In this document: piece after piece, positions 6,564 through 11,827 of the stretch
How the letters are laid out: each line of letters opens with the position of its first letter
How positions within the stretch are numbered: position 1 is the first letter of the stretch
Assembly (NCBI GenBank): GCA_030695805.1
Contig: JAUYPG010000078.1
Span: 1 to 11,837 of the forward strand
Length of the DNA: 11,837 nucleotides
Direction: 5' to 3'
Origin: Nanobdellota archaeon
GTDB taxonomy: Bacteria > Patescibacteriota > Minisyncoccia > UBA6257 > GWB1-50-10
The notes under the pieces: model-generated
Seen by the model: only the letters and a program-made list of their open reading frames with translations
What the model was told of the DNA's origin: nothing
Database searches by the model: none
Program-made: the position numbers and the translations under genes

Positions 6564-7529
6564 TCAGGGCGACTTCCTCACAAAGCCGCTCATCTCAATA
6601 AAGATCTGGTACGCCCCTTTCACCTCGTCAAACGAGGAGCGCACCAAATCTTTTATTGACAAGGGCAAGGGCTCTGCTTCCGGAAAAAGAGAAGATGAAG
6701 AGGTCGCCGTTGTATTGGTAGAGGTTGTTTGGGGAGCAAGGAGGGGGGTGGTCGAAGAAGACGCTTCTTCTTCCACGACGACGTACGTCGTGGAAGAAGA
6801 GGTTGGAGAAGAAGAGGCGGTAATCGGAAGAATGTACAAGGTCCAAAAAATCTCTTTACCGGCTTTTATATGTTTCTCTCCTTCGGTAATGCGAGCCCCC
6901 GCCTTCATAAGACGGCTTTGGAGCTCCATGGCCTGGGTTCCGGATTTTCCAAGTTTCGCCATATCTTTCGCGATTTTCTGGGCGCGCTCCTTCGCGATTG
7001 CAATAATATCCCGTGCCCTTTTAATGGAAGAGTAGTCGTTTACCGCTTGAAGCGCGGGTGTGTAGTTTATTTCCCGCCAGTCGCGAAATCCTTCCGCCTC
7101 GGTCTTCACCGCCTGAAGATCCTTGATGTGGGCAACGCCCTTCTTTTTTAAAAGTTCAAAGTGCCGGATTGCCTCTTCGATTTTCGCGAGCACAGCGTCT
7201 CTCCAAAGAGCCATTTCTTTTGGGTCCTTTTCGATGAGAAGTGCCCGAATCTGCAGGTCTTTCGCTTCGGAGAGCGAGAGATCAATGACTTTTTTGAAAG
7301 CATCAATACGGAGCCCGAGGTCGTTTGAAATATTCTCATCGCGCGCGGTAACGAGCCCATCAACGCTTGTTTCAACTTTTTGAACTGCTTTTTGTACGGA
7401 TTTTGACTGGGCAAGGTACAGGCCTGTGCCTGGCTGGGCGATTTCTGTCTCTGCCCAGACGTACGTCGGGGAAGAAGAAGTGAGTCCCGCCAAAAGAAAA
7501 ACCGCGATAAAAATAAAATAGGGCTTCAT
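6564..7529 (-). CDS. Secreted coiled-coil protein of the ECF operon
   Basis: The function is unknown and no family was recognised. The 321 residues begin with a clear signal peptide (KPYFIFIAVFLLAGL, probable cleavage after VWA at 26). A long helical, Lys/Glu-rich region follows (about 44-225), with heptad-like spacing that suggests a coiled coil, then a Ser/Thr-rich linker (239-280), then a short helical end (289-318). The protein should act outside the membrane. It is the third gene of the operon led by an ECF sigma factor, 31 bases behind the membrane protein gene, and has a fair ribosome site (AAGGA, 5 bases before the ATG). It may be the sensed or produced envelope component of the system; this is inference from position. 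Confidence 0.85.
   Translation of the reverse strand: MKPYFIFIAVFLLAGLTSSSPTYVWAETEIAQPGTGLYLAQSKSVQKAVQKVETSVDGLVTARDENISNDLGLRIDAFKKVIDLSLSEAKDLQIRALLIEKDPKEMALWRDAVLAKIEEAIRHFELLKKKGVAHIKDLQAVKTEAEGFRDWREINYTPALQAVNDYSSIKRARDIIAIAKERAQKIAKDMAKLGKSGTQAMELQSRLMKAGARITEGEKHIKAGKEIFWTLYILPITASSSPTSSSTTYVVVEEEASSSTTPLLAPQTTSTNTTATSSSSLFPEAEPLPLSIKDLVRSSFDEVKGAYQIFIEMSGFVRKSP
6767..6799. repeat. Inverted repeat inside the secreted-protein gene
   Basis: The arms (6767-6784 with 6785-6799) pair over 15 bases with one 3-base bulge, centred on ACGTACGT, and encode part of the Ser/Thr-rich linker (SSSTTYVVVEEEASSST). The segment 6780-6802 reappears at 7458-7480, in the signal-peptide region of the same gene (GACGTACGTCG then GGAAGAAG), with two or three mismatches. 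Confidence 0.55.
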
Positions 7530-7560
7530 GTTTCCTTAATCCTTAATCTTTAATCCTCGT

Positions 7561-8022
7561 CTAGAATATCACCGTATTCAGCAGATCATCAATGCGTCCG
7601 TCTTCTTCCGGTATTTCAAACGCGTCTCGCTCGCTCTGAAGCACGCGCGGATTTAAGTGTCGGAATTTGTCGTTTGCGATCTCCTGAAGCGCGGAGGCAA
7701 CCGCGCGGTCCGCGGACTGGCTGTAGGCAATCTCTTCGAGCTTAATGTTGATCGTGAGTTCGTCGAGCTCGTTTTGAATATTTTGTATATTTAGGGACGC
7801 GTACGCGGGTCTTGTAGCGGAGAGTAGCGCGTAGGAAAGCGTGATAACAAGAAGCATGGCCGCGAAGCCGCCGACGTAAAGCGGTCGAAAAAGCGCGTCG
7901 AAAGCAAAGACCACGCTTTGCCGCTCGGCAAGAATCGAGCGCCGGGAAACGCGCGCGAAGCCGGAACGGGGCGCGATTTCCCTAAACTTCGTGAGATGTT
8001 TGATTATTCGATCGTTTGTCAT
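7561..8022 (-). CDS. Single-pass membrane protein, likely anti-sigma factor
   Basis: The 153 residues comprise a basic cytoplasmic N-terminus (1-47, with IAPRSGF...SRRSILAE), one transmembrane helix (about 49-70, YVGGFAAMLLVITLSYALL) and an acidic extracytoplasmic tail rich in helices (76-153). No zinc-binding anti-sigma motif (HxxxCxxC) is present, and I recognise no family. The gene starts 41 bases inside the sigma-factor gene, so the two are translationally coupled. This topology and position are those of ECF anti-sigma factors, whose cytoplasmic part holds the sigma factor until an outside signal releases it. That role is inferred from context, not from a domain. Confidence 0.8.
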   Translation of the reverse strand: MTNDRIIKHLTKFREIAPRSGFARVSRRSILAERQSVVFAFDALFRPLYVGGFAAMLLVITLSYALLSATRPAYASLNIQNIQNELDELTINIKLEEIAYSQSADRAVASALQEIANDKFRHLNPRVLQSERDAFEIPEEDGRIDDLLNTVIF

Positions 8023-8551
8023 GTTTTTCCAAAATAGTTTTTAATTGTTTCAACGCGCGGTGCTGAATGACTCGAACCGCGCCCTCGCTTTTTTGAAGCA
8101 CCGATGAAATTTCCTTGTTGGAAAGATCATTGACAAACTTCATAAGAAGGACGCTCTGGCTCGTGTCATCAAGTTCACGGATTGCCAGGTGGACAAGCTC
8201 TGCCTGCAGATGCTGATCCACATTCTCTTCAAATCCCGGCGTTTCAGAAAGCGCGTCTTCCGGAAGCGTGTCTATGTCCCGATGTGCCCTTGTGGACCGA
8301 TAATAATCAATGATCGTGTTTTGCGCGATTCGATAGAGCCAGCTTCCGAAGGGGTGGCCCTCATCTCGGTATTTCCGGATGCTCTTCCATGCCTTCAGAA
8401 ACACCTGATGCGTGATATCCTCGGCATCGCTCTTTGTCCCAACCCTGAAGAGGACAAAGCGATAGATGGCGGGCATATAGGTGTCGTAAAGAGTCCCGAA
8501 TGCCTCGGAATCACCTTTTTTCGCCTGTGTAATGAGCTCGGACTCTTTCAT
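7982..8551 (-). CDS. ECF-subfamily RNA polymerase sigma factor
   Basis: The 189 residues contain only the two conserved ECF regions. Sigma-2 (about 20-88) has YRFVLFRVGTKSDAEDITHQ and FGSWLYRIAQNTIIDYYR; sigma-4 (about 118-172) has the helix-turn-helix LSNKEISSVLQKSEGAVRVIQHRALKQLK. They are joined by an acidic linker (92-115). The protein directs RNA polymerase to its own set of promoters. The ATG is placed 5 bases after an ECF-type -10 box, which fits autoregulation and a nearly leaderless message. Its end overlaps the membrane-protein gene by 41 bases. The subgroup cannot be fixed without a search. Confidence 0.94.
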   Translation of the reverse strand: MKESELITQAKKGDSEAFGTLYDTYMPAIYRFVLFRVGTKSDAEDITHQVFLKAWKSIRKYRDEGHPFGSWLYRIAQNTIIDYYRSTRAHRDIDTLPEDALSETPGFEENVDQHLQAELVHLAIRELDDTSQSVLLMKFVNDLSNKEISSVLQKSEGAVRVIQHRALKQLKTILEKHDKRSNNQTSHEV

Positions 8552-8556
8552 AAAAT

Positions 8557-8584
8557 AGAACGATGAAATAAGGAATTTGTTTCA
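8557..8584 (-). promoter_or_regulatory. ECF-type promoter of the sigma operon
   Basis: On the minus strand TGAAAC (8584-8579), a 16-base spacer (8578-8563) and CGTTCT (8562-8557) match the common ECF pattern TGAAAC-N16-CGT. Only ATTTT separates the -10 from the ATG (8551), so transcription should start at or within a few bases of the start codon. This would let the sigma factor activate its own operon. Confidence 0.7.
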
Positions 8585-8614
8585 AAAAGTGAGAAATAAT
8601 GAGAAAGATTTGGG

Positions 8615-8626
8615 TGTAACGTTACA
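8615..8626. promoter_or_regulatory. 12-base perfect palindrome upstream of the sigma promoter
   Basis: TGTAACGTTACA is fully self-complementary and lies 31 bases upstream of the ECF -35 box. It has the size and symmetry of a dimer-binding operator, or could provide another -35 (TTGTAAC). No regulator can be assigned. Confidence 0.4.
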
Positions 8627-8709
8627 AGTTTGTAGATTTATGATACAGAAAAACGGGGTAAGCCCCCAATGTATTTAAGGATAGCAGATTCCATTAAATT
8701 TTCATATTG

Positions 8710-8744
8710 GGATATCCGACCCCGCTTAGCGGGGTCGGATATCC
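8710..8744. repeat. 35-base perfect palindrome, copy L
   Basis: Two 17-base arms meet at a single T (8727). The core (ATCCGACCCCGCT / AGCGGGGTCGGAT) is identical to the palindrome at 9700-9732; the outermost bases differ (GGAT here) but still pair. It lies in the repeat-rich gene-free stretch 8552-8971, on the 3' side of the PaaX/Cas2-like gene. No T-tract adjoins it. Confidence 0.85.
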
Positions 8745-8776
8745 AGACATTAAAACAATTAAAACGACAATAATAA

Positions 8777-8956
8777 AATACCGCACCGCTTGCGGTGCGG
8801 TATTGCCGAGGGTAACCCCTCGTCGTCCCTCGATAAACTCGGGACTCACTCGGGCCCTCGGCTCCGAGAGCCCTCGGGCTCGAGGAGGTTATTTTCACCT
8901 TCGCATAGTAACCTCGTCCCGCCATGGCGGGACGAGGTATTCGTAGGCGAAAATAA
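8777..8956 (+). repeat. Composite hairpin element, long copy
   Basis: It begins with a perfect 13-pair stem (8777-8789 with 8792-8804, TT loop), then GCCGAGGGTAACCCCTCG as in the short copy. A 94-base middle part (8823-8916) with its own hairpin (8852-8861/8864-8873) follows, then the same 26-base palindrome (8912-8937) and the right end GGCGAAAATAA. The middle part supplies TTATTTTC (8889-8896), which pairs with GAAAATAA (8949-8956), so the right half forms a 68-base inverted repeat. The 94 bases lie between related words (GTAACCCCTCG and GTAACCTCG). Confidence 0.85.
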
Positions 8957-8971
8957 AAAATAATACGAGCG

Positions 8972-9613
8972 CTATGCCACCTGCTCCAAACTCCCCTGCT
9001 TATTGATCTCAAATATCTGCACATAAGAAATCATCTCTCGATCGCGGAGGTCTTCGAGGAAGTTCTCCGGAATCTTTCGTTTTCCTATCCATACGCTCTG
9101 TTGGCACATGGAAAATTGAAGAGCGAGAAGCGCGCTCCGGAGCCATACCCGCTTGTGCCGCTCTCGTTCCGGAACGTCAAAAATAACGACGCGAATAATC
9201 GAATCCTTTTTTGGCTCATACGAAATTCGACTGGGAGAAAATTTTTTCTTTTCTCGAAATACGAGAAGCTTCGCAAGCCCCCTCTTTGTAAGAGCCCACC
9301 CCGACTGCCTTCCCCCGGATTCCCTCTTTGCAACCAACCCGTCCCGTTGAAGTCGGGAAAGAATATTGTAAAACCTCTGCTGCTCCTCCGACGAAGGAGT
9401 GTCGCGCCGATGGGAGTCGCTCCCTTTTTTTGAATACCTGTCGAAACGGCGTGAAGGGTAGGAATCAAAAAACGCGCTCATAATCTCCCCCGTCAAAGAA
9501 ACAACGTTTCCTAAAAAATCCAAAACGAACTCCGTTTTATCCTTATGAAAATATTTTATGTCGCGCGCATCGCGAGCACGAGTATCACGAGCCATATCAT
9601 AAGCATACCACAT
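8972..9613 (-). CDS. PaaX-like regulator with Cas2-like domain
   Basis: The 213 residues have a Lys/Arg/Asp-rich N-terminal region and a helical winged-helix part (about 26-125, with FYNILSRLQRDGLVAKRE as the recognition helix and wing and GWALTKRGLAKL as the final strand). A Cas2-like ferredoxin domain follows (about 136-204): RVVIFDVPERERHKRVWLR, with Asp146 at the Cas2 metal-site position, and QSVWIGKR. This is the PaaX layout, so a DNA-binding repressor is likely; nuclease activity is possible but unproven. Met7 (9595) is an equally good start, since it begins MARDTRARD and the first Met directly abuts the palindrome. A second relative ends at 282. The palindrome at 9614-9653 is its likely operator. 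Nothing is in operon with it. Confidence 0.8.
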   Translation of the reverse strand: MWYAYDMARDTRARDARDIKYFHKDKTEFVLDFLGNVVSLTGEIMSAFFDSYPSRRFDRYSKKGSDSHRRDTPSSEEQQRFYNILSRLQRDGLVAKRESGGRQSGWALTKRGLAKLLVFREKKKFSPSRISYEPKKDSIIRVVIFDVPERERHKRVWLRSALLALQFSMCQQSVWIGKRKIPENFLEDLRDREMISYVQIFEINKQGSLEQVA

Positions 9614-9653
9614 TTACTATCTTTTGTAGACGGCCGTCTAGTAAAGATAGTAA
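9614..9653. promoter_or_regulatory. 40-base palindrome, probable operator
   Basis: TTACTATCTTT (9614-9624) pairs with AAAGATAGTAA (9643-9653), and the centre TAGACGGCCGTCTA (9627-9640) is a perfect palindrome; only the two bases between arm and centre on each side mismatch. The site touches the first possible start codon (9613) of the PaaX/Cas2-like gene. A large two-part symmetric site at a repressor gene's start is the usual form of an autoregulatory operator. A -10-like TATGCT (minus strand, about 9607-9602) would place transcription start near Met7. Confidence 0.65.
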
Positions 9654-9699
9654 GTTACCACGCCGCAAACAACCACAAACGACACAACATATCTGATGC

Positions 9700-9732
9700 C
9701 ACATCCGACCCCGCTTAGCGGGGTCGGATGTG
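9700..9732. repeat. 33-base perfect palindrome, copy R
   Basis: Two 16-base arms meet at one T (9716). The 27-base core equals that of copy L (8710-8744), while the ends read CAC...GTG instead of GGAT...ATCC. It lies between the PaaX/Cas2-like gene and the DUF1761 gene, so the two copies bracket the Cas2-like gene about 1 kb apart. It may also end transcription of the DUF1761 gene on the minus strand, though no T-tract follows. Confidence 0.85.
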
Positions 9733-9765
9733 CAAAGCATTAGATCCGCGAATCCAGGGTTGTTT

Positions 9766-10188
9766 TCACACGACCGCAAGCACGGCTCCCGCGACTACCA
9801 ACACAACGAGATAGTTAGCGATATGGATGAGCCAAAGTTTTACGGACTCTCCTCCCCAGAGGACCTTACTTAAGGCAACTACCGCGACAAATCCGAGCCA
9901 GAGGAAAAATCCGAGAAGCGCTCCCTCTCTCGGTGAGGCGGCCTGAAGAGAAGTTGTCATCATATCAAGCACTGCAAACATGACGAGGGTTCCCAGAAAT
10001 CCAAGCGCATACCCCTTTCGGACCTTCTTTTTCATCTCTGCCGTCTTTTCCGCAAACATGTCCGCCATTCCCGAAAGTTTCATCCAAGGTCTTCCGAAGA
10101 ACGCCGGAGAATACCAGAGCGCGCCGAATGCCATTGCGACGAGCGCGAGAATGAACACCCAGAGATAGTTTATTGTGAAATCAAGCAT
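9766..10188 (-). CDS. DUF1761-type membrane protein
   Basis: The 140 residues contain four predicted membrane helices (about 6-26, 60-78, 88-110, 117-139). The N-terminal pattern NYLWVFILALVAMAFGALWYSP followed by FGRPWMKLSG is characteristic of the DUF1761 family, small integral membrane proteins of unknown function. The charged loop 42-58 (AEKTAEMKKKVRK) should be cytoplasmic. Length fits the family. It is a single gene with a hairpin flanked by direct repeats in its leader (10196-10265) and a possible -10 box at 10294-10299. No Shine-Dalgarno sequence precedes the ATG. Confidence 0.8.
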   Translation of the reverse strand: MLDFTINYLWVFILALVAMAFGALWYSPAFFGRPWMKLSGMADMFAEKTAEMKKKVRKGYALGFLGTLVMFAVLDMMTTSLQAASPREGALLGFFLWLGFVAVVALSKVLWGGESVKLWLIHIANYLVVLVVAGAVLAVV

Positions 10189-10195
10189 ACTACGA

Positions 10196-10265
10196 GAATC
10201 TAGAAGCTAGAAAATACCCGCCCGCCATGACTTCGTCTTGGCGAAGTCGGGCGGGGAATCTAGAA
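10196..10265. repeat. Hairpin between 10-base direct repeats
   Basis: GAATCTAGAA occurs at 10196-10205 and again at 10256-10265. Between them lies a stem-loop: CCCGCCC (10217-10223) with GGGCGGG (10249-10255), and GACTTCG (10229-10235) with CGAAGTC (10242-10248), separated by a GCCAT bulge on one side. The direct repeats look like a target-site duplication around a roughly 50-base palindromic insert. It sits in the leader of the DUF1761 gene. Confidence 0.65.
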
Positions 10266-10293
10266 TTATGGACTACGGACGACCTTTCCTATT

Positions 10294-10299
10294 ATTATA
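10294..10299 (-). promoter_or_regulatory. Possible -10 box for the DUF1761 gene
   Basis: The minus strand reads TATAAT exactly, about 105 bases before the ATG. No -35 is recognisable at 16-18 bases and there is no TGn extension, so the call rests on one hexamer in an AT-rich gap. Confidence 0.3.
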
Positions 10300-10344
10300 C
10301 TATTTTCTAAATTCTATCCGCTGGCTGGTGGACTAACTTCTCCA

Positions 10345-10968
10345 TTATTTTATCGTAAGCAGGTGGCCGTGATGCTTCAGCCATTTTCTCGCTTTTTTAT
10401 AATCAGGGTACAGGATCTCCACTTTTTTCCAAAAACGCTTTCCATGATTTCTATGGATAAGGTGAGCAACTTCATGGGCCATAACATAATCCAAAACCCA
10501 GAGCGGCCCAAGGATAAGGCGCCATGCGAAAGAAAGGGTGTCTTTTGAACTGCACGATCCCCAACGTTTCTTGGCGTTTGTTATCCGAATACCGGAATAT
10601 GCTTTTCCCGCCTTTTTCGCGTGTATTTCAGCGTAACTCGCGAATATCCTTTTCGCCTCTTCTTTTGCCCACAAGATAAACCCTTCTTTTCCTTTCTCTT
10701 CGCTTACGGAGCCAATAAGAGTCCCCAGAGGATAGGACATGCCGAGATACGGGACATACGATCCAACCCGAAACTCTATGCCAGAGACGCATTTCTCGCG
10801 CTCCAATACTTTCTTTTTCGCGCGCTCTATCCACCCGGCGTTTTTTTGCAAAAAACGATCTATGTCATTTTGTTTCGCCCCCCAGGGAAGCCGGAGAACT
10901 ACTTCGGCGTTTTCCCGTACTTCTAAGCCAATCGTTTTCCGCCTTGATCGTATGATCTTATTGTACAT
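10345..10968 (-). CDS. YgjP-like zinc metalloprotease (DUF45/M48-type)
   Basis: From the chosen start the protein has 207 residues. The motifs of the YgjP/DUF45 family are present in order: basic RSRRKTIGLEV near the start, RWGSCSSK (135-142), then the zinc site MAHEVAHLIHRNHGKRFW, with His165, Glu166 and His169 forming HExxH and His175 the likely third ligand. It is a predicted cytoplasmic peptidase; the substrate is unknown. The frame stays open up to 11139, but Met at 10968 was chosen because homology begins there and because TAG-C-ATG joins it to nth with a single base between, indicating translational coupling. The extra upstream codons lie wholly inside nth. Confidence 0.9.
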   Translation of the reverse strand: MYNKIIRSRRKTIGLEVRENAEVVLRLPWGAKQNDIDRFLQKNAGWIERAKKKVLEREKCVSGIEFRVGSYVPYLGMSYPLGTLIGSVSEEKGKEGFILWAKEEAKRIFASYAEIHAKKAGKAYSGIRITNAKKRWGSCSSKDTLSFAWRLILGPLWVLDYVMAHEVAHLIHRNHGKRFWKKVEILYPDYKKARKWLKHHGHLLTIK

Positions 10969-10969
10969 G

Positions 10970-11638
10970 CTATTTTGCCCGGGGGAAACGGCTTGCCGCC
11001 AGAAGATATATTTTCGAGAGCGGGTGACTTTTACATTCATGCCTCCTCCCCGGACAAATTTCTCTCCCATACTCGATCGCGAGATAAGTAAAACGGAACC
11101 ACTCATGCCTTGGAATAATTTCCATAAGGTCGCGTTCAATGTGTTTCGGATCCCTCTTGTCCGTGAGGTCGAATTTTATCGCGAGACGTCGGACGTGCGT
11201 GTCCACCGCGATTCCTTCCACGATGCCGTAGGCGTTCCCGAGAACGACGCTTGCTGTTTTTCTTCCGACTCCAGGAATAGAGAGTATTTCTTCCATGGTT
11301 TTCGGGATTTTTCTTTTGAACTTTTTGTGTATTACTTTCGCCGCGACAAGAATATTTTTGGTCTTGTTTTTGTAAAATCCAGTTGAATGAATATCTTTTT
11401 CAAATTCGGATGGGTTCGCGAGGAGGTAGTCATCAAATTTTTTGTATTTTCTGAAAAGTTTTTTGGTTACCATGTTCACCCTTTTGTCCGTGCACTGCGC
11501 GGAGAGGATGACGGCGACCAAAAGCTCCCAGTTTGTGCGATGCCGGAGAGTCATTCCCGCGCTCGGAAACATCTGTTTCAATTTGGCAATCAGTTTTCTT
11601 GCCCGCGTCATGCGTTCCTTCTTTTTCTTGATTTCCAT
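10970..11638 (-). CDS. nth: Endonuclease III (DNA glycosylase/AP lyase)
   Basis: Nth removes oxidised pyrimidines and cuts the abasic site in base excision repair. The 222 residues contain LLVAVILSAQCTD (39-51), the helix-hairpin-helix IPGVGRKTASVVLG (121-134) with catalytic Lys127, and VDTHVRR with catalytic Asp146. The iron-sulfur loop is altered: Cys195-x6-Cys202-x2-His205-x5-Tyr211 stands where C-x6-C-x2-C-x5-C is usual, so two of four cluster ligands are replaced and a normal 4Fe-4S cluster is unlikely. The catalytic parts are intact. The start at 11638 adds a Lys-rich lead (MEIKKKKER); Met10 (11611) is an alternative. It is first in an operon with the YgjP-like protease. Confidence 0.95.
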   Translation of the reverse strand: MEIKKKKERMTRARKLIAKLKQMFPSAGMTLRHRTNWELLVAVILSAQCTDKRVNMVTKKLFRKYKKFDDYLLANPSEFEKDIHSTGFYKNKTKNILVAAKVIHKKFKRKIPKTMEEILSIPGVGRKTASVVLGNAYGIVEGIAVDTHVRRLAIKFDLTDKRDPKHIERDLMEIIPRHEWFRFTYLAIEYGREICPGRRHECKSHPLSKIYLLAASRFPRAK

Positions 11639-11663
11639 ATTTTTATTCTATACTATTTACACT

Positions 11664-11741
11664 ATGAATAAGAAGAAAAGAGTCGCCCGCAAGAAGCACG
11701 CTAAAAAGGCGGGCAAGCAGGTTTCTCTGCGACACCGATAG
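11664..11741 (+). CDS. Tiny Lys/Arg-rich basic protein
   Basis: The 25-residue frame reads MNKKKRVARKKHAKKAGKQV followed by SLRHR. More than half the residues are basic, as in small ribosome- or nucleic-acid-binding proteins. It starts 25 bases from the divergent nth start; a TATACT box (11649-11654) lies just ahead, so a leaderless or very short leader message is possible. I recognise no named family. It ends 2 bases from the oppositely oriented small gene at 11744, which leaves no room for a terminator between them. Confidence 0.45.
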   Translation: MNKKKRVARKKHAKKAGKQVSLRHR

Positions 11742-11743
11742 CG

Positions 11744-11827
11744 CTAACTTTTAGAATGTTCGAGCATATCGCGGAGGCGGCAGTATTTGCATTTTTTGTC
11801 CCGGCAACGCATATCCCAAAATTTCAT
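11744..11827 (-). CDS. Tiny Cys-rich protein
   Basis: A 27-residue frame on the minus strand begins MKFWDMRCRDKKCKYCRLRD and ends MLEHSKS. Cys8, Cys13 and Cys16, with His24 as a possible fourth ligand, could bind one metal ion. It is shorter than most gene finders accept. Support is the compact Cys pattern and an uninterrupted ATG-to-stop frame; its promoter would lie beyond the window edge. No family is recognised. Confidence 0.45.
   Translation of the reverse strand: MKFWDMRCRDKKCKYCRLRDMLEHSKS

Noticed and set aside
6526..7035. 169-codon + strand frame over the secreted-protein gene
   Set aside because: The minus-strand frame has a signal peptide, operon position and ribosome site; the + frame begins inside the terminator.
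8552..8971. CRISPR-like array in the repeat cluster near a Cas2-like gene
   Set aside because: The repeats are unlike one another, not regularly spaced, and there are no spacers.
8638..9024. 128-codon minus-strand frame over the repeat cluster
   Set aside because: It is composed of translated palindromes; the IPRPAMAGRG stretch it shares with a frame near 4.4 kb reflects the DNA repeat, not protein homology.
10969..11139. 57-codon N-terminal extension of the YgjP-like protease
   Set aside because: It lies inside nth in another frame; family similarity starts at Met 10968, which is coupled to the nth stop.
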